A DNA stretch of 11,837 nt from Thermoplasmata archaeon (GTDB lineage Archaea > Thermoplasmatota > Thermoplasmata > Thermoplasmatales > Thermoplasmataceae). The stretch spans positions 1 through 11,837 of the forward strand of contig JAJZXP010000057.1 in assembly GCA_021806345.1 (NCBI GenBank). The letters are read 5' to 3'. Under the pieces are notes generated by a model. The model was given only the letters and a program-made list of their open reading frames with translations, searched no databases and was not told where the DNA came from. The position numbers and the translations under genes were made by a program. Below are positions 7,249 to 11,837 of the stretch, piece by piece; the first letter of the stretch is position 1; every line of letters begins with the position of its first letter.

Positions 7249-7440
7249 TTTTTTCTAATTATTACCAATTATAAAGTAAATCAAGAAGATCAAAAGATAT
7301 CTATCAGGTCTAATATTCAGTCTTATGGTTATAGGGATGAAACAAATAAATCATCAGTGTTTCTAAAGATTAAAAGACTATGCGTACATTTTCAACCGCT
7401 CTTTAACCGATTTCGCTTTCATAGCATATGGACGGTCAGA

Positions 7441-7713
7441 ATGGATGACAGGCTTGAGAGAACAGTAAGAAAGCTTACCCCCGGACAGAAGATAGCTGTG
7501 TATCCCATGAGCACCAGATACGGCGACATGTTCACCGCCGAGGCAAGGCAGTGTGAGACCAGTGATCTGTCCGGCGTGTCACTGGATGAACCGTTCCAGG
7601 CGGAATTCCTGAATTTTGATGGTTCAACAGTAACAGTCAGGACAGAAAAGTACCCCTGCCTCAGGATAAACATCAGCGACCTGGAGAACATTGTTCCATT
7701 GGGCACGGCCTAA
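7441..7713 (+). CDS. Small conserved-looking protein of unknown function, 90 residues
   Basis: I do not recognise this protein. The ATG at 7441 is chosen because sequence upstream of it in frame turns into AT-rich, basic, low-quality protein, while from here codon use is GC-rich and steady. The product is acidic to neutral, with alternating charged and hydrophobic residues: KLTPGQKIAVYP (12-23), EPFQAEFLNFDG and TVTVRTEKYP, suggesting a small all-beta fold such as an SH3-like or OB-like barrel. It has no signal peptide or membrane segment. Its stop lies eight bases before the stop of the convergent gene at 7722-8600. GC content is clearly above that of the helicase gene, so it probably belongs to the resident chromosome and not to the island. 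A possible TATA element (CTTTAA) lies near 7400. Confidence 0.7.
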   Translation: MDDRLERTVRKLTPGQKIAVYPMSTRYGDMFTAEARQCETSDLSGVSLDEPFQAEFLNFDGSTVTVRTEKYPCLRINISDLENIVPLGTA

Positions 7714-7721
7714 TCAGAAGG

Positions 7722-8600
7722 CTAAACCCAGTTCCACACGTCACCTGAGTAGGGTCTCGCAGCAACCAGTGCAAATCCGGAATCCGGATATTTACCGGCG
7801 GCACTGTACAGGATTGAGAGATGCAGGTCCCTCATTGCGCCTGGCAGGAACGTGAATGATTTGTACATGCCGTCAACCGGCCTGGCCAGTATTGCCGCCT
7901 TTGGTATCCTCGCCTCAACCGAAAGCCTCTGCACCTCCCTGAGGAATGGGGAATCCAGATACCTGACCTCCGTACCTTCCCTGGAATGGATCATAGCCCT
8001 GAAACCTCTCTTCTCCTCACCATGGAAATTGTATTCGATATAGCAGTCCTCGTCTCCGATGTGCAGATTCTGAAGGATATCCGCCTCGTATGCAACAACG
8101 GACAGGGGAATACGGGAGTTTACCTCCTCAATTCCTGCAATGCCGCTTCCTCCCGGTCCCAGTTCCGTAATCCTGATGTTATTCTTCATCTCCATTATCT
8201 CTCCAATGACCGACGTGATCTGTTTCCGGTCATTCTCGCTGATCCGGTACTCAACATTGATCTTACCGTCCCTGAGGTAGAGACTGCCCCTCACAGACCT
8301 GGGTATATCATCTATCCTGCCAAGCACTGCTGATGCGGTGACCATTTCATCGGCGCTCATCCTGAGCACAAGGCATTCGCCTATCCTCGTGGGCCTGTAC
8401 TGCATCAGCATGGGTTCAAGCTTCATTCCCGGCTCCCCGCAGATAAAGAGATCTATGAACGCTCCCATGTCCGTGACCTGGAAATCGAGTGGTATTGTGT
8501 CGATCTCCCTCTCCAGTATTGGATAAATGGGAATATGCTGCTCTATGGAAATTCCAAGCGACATGCTGTTTCTGTTTTCTATTTCACGGTATAGCATCAT
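7722..8600 (-). CDS. Conserved-looking cytoplasmic protein of unknown function, 292 residues
   Basis: The function is not recognised. The open frame extends to a TTG at 8615, but the paired ATG codons at 8600 and 8597 are more likely starts; AGGGTG lies a few bases before the first. The protein has no membrane segment or signal peptide. It looks like two alpha/beta halves: residues 1-115 with an acidic beta-rich pattern, a helical stretch SENDRKQITSVIGEIMEMKN (121-140), then a glycine-rich turn ELGPGGSGIAG (146-156) and a beta-rich second half ending in VWNWV. The region around 105-150 faintly recalls the part before the helix-turn-helix in archaeal Bat-type regulators, but no helix-turn-helix is visible, so I make no such call. 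It has high GC and is convergent with 7441-7713. Confidence 0.8.
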   Translation of the reverse strand: MMLYREIENRNSMSLGISIEQHIPIYPILEREIDTIPLDFQVTDMGAFIDLFICGEPGMKLEPMLMQYRPTRIGECLVLRMSADEMVTASAVLGRIDDIPRSVRGSLYLRDGKINVEYRISENDRKQITSVIGEIMEMKNNIRITELGPGGSGIAGIEEVNSRIPLSVVAYEADILQNLHIGDEDCYIEYNFHGEEKRGFRAMIHSREGTEVRYLDSPFLREVQRLSVEARIPKAAILARPVDGMYKSFTFLPGAMRDLHLSILYSAAGKYPDSGFALVAARPYSGDVWNWV

Positions 8601-8756
8601 CCGGCACCCTGGCAATTCGAAATACGAAAGCTTTCATGTGGTCTGTATATAATAATGTGGTCTTTTCACTGCATGAAATATTTCATTGCCCATTTTGATT
8701 CCATGGCCGTTGGGAGATAATTCAGCGGCCTGTTTATAGGAGTGATCCGGTGCAAT
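8601..8756. promoter_or_regulatory. Intergenic region with direct repeats, a TATA-like element and a 14-bp palindrome
   Basis: ATGTGGTCT occurs twice, at 8636-8644 and 8655-8663, with the AT-rich TATATAATA (8646-8654) between the copies. The perfect palindrome ATGAAATATTTCAT follows at 8673-8686. The TATA-like stretch lies about 50 bases before the minus-strand start at 8600, so a short leader is implied if it serves that gene. TTTATA at 8733-8738 could serve the small plus-strand frame at 8757. Confidence 0.45.
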
Positions 8757-8942
8757 ATGATAATCTCATACTATGAAGGCCACAGGCTGCACCGGCCCTG
8801 CATCGCGAATATCAGCACGTGGATGGTCATTGTTCCGCGGTATTCGCTGCTCACATACAGGAACTGGCTGATGTGGCTTGACAAGGATTCAGTTTCAGTC
8901 CGCAAGTCCACAGGCGAACCTGAGCACTCCTTCGGAAGATAA
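8757..8942 (+). CDS. Possible small protein of unknown function, 61 residues
   Basis: The frame runs from ATG at 8757 (or GTG at 8742) to TAA, and encodes a tryptophan- and arginine-rich product (STWMVIVPRYSLL, then YRNWLMWLDKD). Support is moderate: TTTATA lies about 22 bases upstream, AGGAGTGA lies about 11 bases upstream, and a T-rich tract follows the stop. Codons end mostly in G or C, as in the neighbouring genes, but an overlapping minus-strand frame (8771-8959) has similar codon bias, so only one is likely real. If neither is real, 8601-9021 is an untranslated gap. Confidence 0.35.
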   Translation: MIISYYEGHRLHRPCIANISTWMVIVPRYSLLTYRNWLMWLDKDSVSVRKSTGEPEHSFGR

Positions 8943-8968
8943 ACCGCGATTCCATCCATCCCATAAAT

Positions 8969-8989
8969 TCTCTCTTTTTCTCATTTTTC
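8969..8989 (+). terminator. T-rich tract, possible archaeal terminator
   Basis: Two T runs (CTTTTTC and ATTTTTC) within a pyrimidine-rich stretch lie about 30 bases after the stop of the small plus-strand frame. Archaeal RNA polymerase commonly terminates at such U-rich tracts without a hairpin. Confidence 0.35.
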
Positions 8990-9021
8990 ATCGGCACAGA
9001 ACCGCTTATATCCAGATTGAA

Positions 9022-9303
9022 ATGCACAGTTTATGGGTAATCGGAGAAATATGTCAGAGATTGGAAAGGAGCACTACCTTGGAAAGGATTTTGGATTATT
9101 ATACGGAGGTAACCCCCGGACTCATGGAGGTTGATTTTGTGAACAAATTTGACTTGGAGTTTTACAATGGATATATAAAAACAACACTGAGACTGGCCAG
9201 AAAGGTCAAAAGATGCACATCTATTGAGGAGGCTAGAAGAATTGCGCAGGAAATGGAAGATAAGGCCCTTAAAAAGTTGGAGGAAACCATGGGTGATTTA
9301 TGA
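9022..9303 (+). CDS. Small helical protein of unknown function, 93 residues
   Basis: The family is not recognised. The product is mostly helical and charged, with VDFVNKFDLEFYNGYIKTTL in the middle and an amphipathic C-terminal helix (SIEEARRIAQEMEDKALKKL). It could be a partner or regulator, but nothing shows its role. The start is uncertain. The TATA-like TTATAT at 9006-9011 is too close to the ATG at 9022 and fits better the out-of-frame ATG at 9033, whose frame (MGNRRNMSEIGKEHYLGKDF, then more) stops at 9134. Either the short upstream frame is chance, or a frameshift has split an older gene. The stop lies one base before an inverted repeat and 47 bases before the radical SAM gene. Confidence 0.6.
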   Translation: MHSLWVIGEICQRLERSTTLERILDYYTEVTPGLMEVDFVNKFDLEFYNGYIKTTLRLARKVKRCTSIEEARRIAQEMEDKALKKLEETMGDL

Positions 9304-9335
9304 GAATTTCATAAATTCCCTAAAAAATATAAAAG
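9304..9335 (+). promoter_or_regulatory. Inverted repeat and TATA-like element upstream of the radical SAM gene
   Basis: GAATTT (9304-9309) and AAATTC (9313-9318) form a perfect 6-bp inverted repeat with a CAT spacer, ten bases ahead of TATAAAAG (9328-9335). The latter is centred about 20 bases before the ATG at 9351. The repeat is positioned as an operator would be; no binding protein is known. Confidence 0.45.
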
Positions 9336-9350
9336 AGTGAAGGCATACGT

Positions 9351-10388
9351 ATGACAATAATGGAAATAATCAAAACTGAAGAGGTTAACCCTGTTAAAGA
9401 TAAAAACAGAATGGCTGCCCTCAAGGCCTGGGAGACAATGAGGAGGCAGAAAATTGAAAGGATCAAATCAGAGTTTGAAAGCATAGATGACTATTTCTTT
9501 GACCCTGACATGAGAAAGGTTGCCTTCGGAACCTACAAAATCAACCCACCGCTCATTAAGCCCTCAAAACTGACATGGGTGGAGAAAGGAGGAGTAGGGA
9601 AAGAACTGTCTGACGGATGGTCCCTCAACTTTGCCGTTGGCTGCACCCATGCATGCAGATTCTGTTACGTAGACAGCATAAATAAGCGGTACGGTACTAA
9701 ACGAGCCGGAAATCTTGTGAACAGGGCATGGGGAAACTACTTTTACATTCCTGAAAATATAAATGAAGCCATAGAAAAAACAAACTGGAAGAGATGGGAA
9801 GGTGTGGAAGTAATGATGTCATCCACACATGATGCTTATTTGCCTCAGCTGGCCAAAATCACAAGGAATATTGTATCTGTTGCACTTGAGGATGGTGTGA
9901 AGCTATGTGTGCAGACTAGATCACCGCTTGTGAAGAAGGACTTTGATATATATTCCAAGTACAGAGATCAGGTAAGAATCCAGGTATCTGTGGCCACAAT
10001 GAACCATGGCCTTTCCAGGTTAATGGAACCAAGGGTTGCAAATGCTGAGTCCAGGATTGACATAATAAGGGAGGCAAAGAAGCTCGGTCTGAAAGCAGGA
10101 ATAATCATAGCACCAGTTATGCCCCCGCTAAAGATCAGGCCGTCACCATCTCAGGATGTTGAGGAAATAGTTAAGATCATATCTGAATTCAAGCCTGATT
10201 TCATCTATGGGGAGTCATTACATACAAGAGGGTCCAATATCAAGGAGTTGGAAATTGCATTACAGGAGCCTCTCATACTGGGGAACTTCGATGAGGCCAT
10301 GGAAAAAAGATTTCATGCGATATTATTGAAATATGGAATGAAAGGCAGATGGTGGAGAGAGCGCCATAAAATCAATCATCAAATGTGA
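9351..10388 (+). CDS. Radical SAM protein with Cx3Cx2C cluster motif (SPL-like), paired with TcmP
   Basis: This 345-residue protein carries GCTHACRFCYVDS at 97-109. C98, C102 and C105 form the Cx3Cx2C motif that holds the 4Fe-4S cluster cleaving S-adenosylmethionine into a 5'-deoxyadenosyl radical. The preceding INPPLIKPSK and the later MSSTHDAYLP (156-165), KLCVQTRSPL and APVMPP fit a TIM-barrel radical SAM protein of the spore-photoproduct-lyase-like group, broadly related to the three-Cys-motif proteins that neighbour TcmP. The substrate is unknown. No C-terminal second cluster motif is seen, so this is a single-cluster enzyme. The gene converges on tcmP and their 3' ends overlap by 17 bases. 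GC content is intermediate between the neighbouring regions. The ATG at 9351 is chosen because a TATA-like box lies about 20 bases upstream. The first 45 residues are charged and helical. Confidence 0.88.
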   Translation: MTIMEIIKTEEVNPVKDKNRMAALKAWETMRRQKIERIKSEFESIDDYFFDPDMRKVAFGTYKINPPLIKPSKLTWVEKGGVGKELSDGWSLNFAVGCTHACRFCYVDSINKRYGTKRAGNLVNRAWGNYFYIPENINEAIEKTNWKRWEGVEVMMSSTHDAYLPQLAKITRNIVSVALEDGVKLCVQTRSPLVKKDFDIYSKYRDQVRIQVSVATMNHGLSRLMEPRVANAESRIDIIREAKKLGLKAGIIIAPVMPPLKIRPSPSQDVEEIVKIISEFKPDFIYGESLHTRGSNIKELEIALQEPLILGNFDEAMEKRFHAILLKYGMKGRWWRERHKINHQM

Positions 10389-11334
10389 ATCCTCCATGCA
10401 TACCTTTTACACTTTCAAGAATGGTTTTAATTTTTTCACCATCGTATCTCTCTATTACATTCCCAAATAATTTCATAGCATTCAAAAACTTAGATTTACT
10501 TTTGGTGTCTCTCACTCTCAGTATCATCCAATATTCTATTTTATTCCCTTTACTTGAAATAGCAACCCGCTCACCATAAGGTTTACCAAATTCTTTCTCA
10601 AACAGGTCTAAAAGAGCTTCATCAGGAGTTTTTCCCGGTTCATAATTGGGAAGGAATGTTTTCATCCTGGCAATGTCACTTTCTGTAAACCTTTTTTCAA
10701 TTCTACCTTGCAGTCTGTAAACTCCCCATGTGTAATTCATCATTATGTCTACAAAGCGAGACTGGTCAGCTAGTGCCTTCAGTTGCGAAAAATTTGGTTC
10801 CATCCCCTCTGGGTCAACAAAAAATAATACTATAGTCCTTGAGTTTACAAGGTCCTTAACCACTTTTTCAATATTTGAATTGACATCTCCTGCTATTACA
10901 GTACCTCTTCCTGGACTAATTAACTCCATTCTCTTTGATAAGAGGTTTGCCTTTTTTTCATCAATTTCAAACGATATTACGTTGTCGAATTTGTCATTTA
11001 ATAATGCCAATAATGATGACCCAAGAACAGTAAATCCAGTGTTTTTTATCCTAACTAAGCCACTGCCTCCAAATGCATCTATAAATAAAACCCTATTAAA
11101 TCCTTTATTTTGCTTTCTGCTAGCCGCAATTGTGGCAAAAATACCCAAATAATAGTTCAGATATGCTAACTTAAGTAATGTATGCGGCAGATATTCATTA
11201 TCCACATCAGTTACCCCTAAAGAACTACTGTTTAACTTTGCAATAACTTGTCTACCATTTTCATCAGCAATGAATTTTAACTGGTCTCTCAGTTTATCAT
11301 AGTCACTTTTGGGTTGTTTCGCGATTCTGCTCAC
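10372..11334 (-). CDS. tcmP: Three-Cys-motif partner protein TcmP
   Basis: This 320-residue protein has a methyltransferase-like Rossmann core: RVLFIDAFGGSGLV (81-94) as SAM-binding loop, VISFEIDEKKANLL (119-132) for motif II, VIAGDVNSNI (146-155) and VLFFVDPEGMEP (169-180), where DPEG stands where DNA methylases have DPPY. The pattern LAYLNYYLGIFATIA before the Rossmann core is typical of TcmP proteins, which occur beside proteins with a three-cysteine radical SAM-like motif. Here that partner is the convergent gene at 9351. The open frame begins at GTG 11358, but the GTG at 11334 overlaps the stop of the upstream ribbon-helix-helix gene (GTGA), so coupled translation from 11334 is preferred. 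The biochemical role of TcmP is not established. The loss of DPPY argues against an ordinary amino-methyltransferase. The gene is AT-rich, like imported DNA. Confidence 0.88.
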   Translation of the reverse strand: MSRIAKQPKSDYDKLRDQLKFIADENGRQVIAKLNSSSLGVTDVDNEYLPHTLLKLAYLNYYLGIFATIAASRKQNKGFNRVLFIDAFGGSGLVRIKNTGFTVLGSSLLALLNDKFDNVISFEIDEKKANLLSKRMELISPGRGTVIAGDVNSNIEKVVKDLVNSRTIVLFFVDPEGMEPNFSQLKALADQSRFVDIMMNYTWGVYRLQGRIEKRFTESDIARMKTFLPNYEPGKTPDEALLDLFEKEFGKPYGERVAISSKGNKIEYWMILRVRDTKSKSKFLNAMKLFGNVIERYDGEKIKTILESVKGMHGGFTFDD

Positions 11335-11498
11335 CCCACAATATGATCTCTGTACCACCGTTCTATTTTTTCTTTAATTGCCTCCCTAATAAAATCCTGC
11401 GAGGACATCCATAGATCATGCTTCTCCACAATGTCATTAATTTCCTTAGCCAGACCTTCCGGAAGTTGCAAAGTGAGTTTTACTGACTGTTTAGGCAT
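11331..11498 (-). CDS. Small ribbon-helix-helix (CopG-like) protein coupled to tcmP
   Basis: The frame encodes 55 residues: PKQSVKLTLQLPEGLAKEI at the N-terminus, forming the beta strand and first helix, then SSQDFIREAIKEKIERW (32-48) as the second helix. This is the ribbon-helix-helix layout of CopG/MetJ-type DNA-binding dimers, where the strand KLTLQLPE contacts the major groove. An in-frame stop lies shortly upstream, so the ATG at 11498 is secure. The stop TGA overlaps the GTG start of tcmP, so the two should be made from one message and this protein may autoregulate the pair. A similar but broken frame lies on the other strand at 11575. A possible TATA element near 11525 sits 27 bases upstream; another at 11504-11511 is too close to the ATG. 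Confidence 0.82.
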   Translation of the reverse strand: MPKQSVKLTLQLPEGLAKEINDIVEKHDLWMSSQDFIREAIKEKIERWYRDHIVG

Positions 11499-11574
11499 CC
11501 ATGTTTATATACTGAAAACGTTTTAATAATTGCAAATGTTAAAAGGTTTATAGAGGTCTAAACGGTGTATATGT
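11499..11574. promoter_or_regulatory. Divergent promoter region between two ribbon-helix-helix genes
   Basis: Seventy-six AT-rich bases separate the two starts. The palindrome AAAACGTTTT lies at 11515-11524, and GTTTA...TAAAC (11546-11550 and 11559-11563) forms a second imperfect inverted repeat. TTTATA at 11547-11552 is about 25 bases before the plus-strand ATG. Ribbon-helix-helix proteins usually bind such short palindromes in their own promoters, so autoregulation is likely but unproven. Confidence 0.45.
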
Positions 11575-11721
11575 ATGTCTGAAAAACTTACACTTGTATT
11601 GCCAGATGAACTAAGCAAGGCCATTAGTACTGAAGCAGCAGGGAAGTATCTATCCTGACAGCAGTTTATTTTAGAGGCTGTCTGAGAGAAGCTTGCAAGG
11701 GCGAATGGAGGGTATTTTTAG
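11575..11721 (+). pseudogene. Ribbon-helix-helix gene broken by two in-frame TGA codons
   Basis: The frame begins MSEKLTLVLPDELSKAI and continues ...GKYLS, then TGA (11656-11658), QQFILEAV, TGA (11683-11685), EKLARANGGYF and TAG. Aligned to the ribbon-helix-helix protein at 11331-11498, the strand (KLTLVLPDEL against KLTLQLPEGL) and second helix (QQFILEAV-EKLAR against QDFIREAIKEKIER) match, so both stops fall inside the second helix region. Each TGA could arise from CGA (arginine) by one C-to-T change. Elsewhere in the window TGA ends the methyltransferase, helicase, tcmP and radical SAM genes, so it is a normal stop here. The product would be a 27-residue peptide lacking the helices needed to fold. 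Its stop abuts the next ATG (TAGATG). Confidence 0.75.
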
Positions 11722-11837
11722 ATGAAAACGAAAAAAGTGAATGGTTTTGGCAACCTAGTAAAGAATTGCAGTCGATTTAAACCGTTTTCCGACAAGGAAC
11801 GGAAGAAGAGAACCCTGAGGAACCGCATACTGGAGAT
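11722..11837 (+). CDS. N-terminal fragment of a basic protein, unknown function (runs off the window)
   Basis: The frame begins with ATG immediately after the TAG of the broken ribbon-helix-helix gene and stays open to the window end, giving 38 residues: MKTKKVNGFGNLVKNCSRFK, then a strongly basic stretch (ERKKRTLRNRILE). The tight spacing suggests it was the second gene of an operon with that regulator, perhaps its functional partner such as a toxin or an element-encoded protein. Too little is visible to name a family. Disruption of the upstream gene may affect its regulation. Confidence 0.5.
   Translation, partial: MKTKKVNGFGNLVKNCSRFKPFSDKERKKRTLRNRILE

Noticed and set aside
7192..7440. 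N-terminal extension of the 7441-7713 frame back into the helicase start
   Set aside because: It would overlap the helicase gene on the opposite strand, and the extension is AT-rich and low in protein-like pattern; coding-type sequence begins at the ATG at 7441.
8771..8959. Minus-strand frame overlapping the possible small gene at 8757-8942
   Set aside because: It has similar codon bias, but no TATA or ribosome binding signal that I could see, while the plus-strand frame has both. The choice is not firm.
10745..11152. 135-residue plus-strand frame inside tcmP
   Set aside because: It lies wholly opposite the clear Rossmann motifs of TcmP and has no start signals or motifs of its own.
11575..11721. 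Recoding of TGA as a sense codon in the RHH frame
   Set aside because: TGA ends several intact genes in this window, no selenocysteine or similar element is visible, and the residues expected at these positions are arginine or lysine-like.
1..11837. CRISPR array, tRNA or rRNA gene, intact insertion sequence
   Set aside because: No regularly spaced repeats, cloverleaf-like segment or transposase motif was found by eye on either strand; short inverted repeats seen are isolated.

Overview
The window most likely comes from an archaeon, probably of the Thermoplasmata. Nearly every convincing gene has an AT-rich TATA-like box about 20-30 bases before its start codon and no clear Shine-Dalgarno site, which fits leaderless archaeal transcription. 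The small AbrB and ribbon-helix-helix proteins also look archaeal. The assignment rests on pattern recognition, not a database search.

Bases 1-7221 are AT-rich and carry defence-type genes on alternating strands: a truncated amino-methyltransferase (1-207, minus), a divergent class-D12 (Dam/DpnM-like) adenine methyltransferase (312-1169, plus), a GHKL/MORC-like ATPase with a C-terminal HEPN-like segment (1173-2750, minus), a multi-pass membrane protein (3012-4301, plus), a small AbrB protein (4410-4556, plus) and an 834-residue superfamily-2 helicase fused to TPR-like helices and a PD-(D/E)XK nuclease domain (4717-7221, minus). Methylase, GHKL ATPase and SF2 helicase are the same classes that recur in known MORC-like ATPase restriction-modification clusters. 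Here they are not in one operon, so joint action is an inference.

Bases 7441-8942 are clearly richer in GC and look like resident chromosome. They hold two unrecognised genes (7441-7713 plus; 7722-8600 minus), a possible small ORF (8757-8942 plus) and an intergenic stretch with direct repeats around a TATA-like element and a 14-base palindrome. A small helical protein follows (9022-9303 plus).

Bases 9351-11498 form a second accessory cassette: a radical SAM protein with a Cx3Cx2C cluster motif (9351-10388 plus), facing a three-Cys-motif partner protein TcmP (10372-11334 minus) that is translationally coupled to a small ribbon-helix-helix protein (11331-11498 minus). Divergent from these is a second ribbon-helix-helix reading frame (11575-11721 plus) broken by two in-frame TGA codons, followed by the start of a basic unknown protein that runs off the window (11722 onward).

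The best candidates for something new are the GHKL-HEPN and helicase-TPR-nuclease genes next to two methyltransferases, and the RHH-TcmP-radical SAM cassette. No tRNA, rRNA, CRISPR array or intact transposase was seen.
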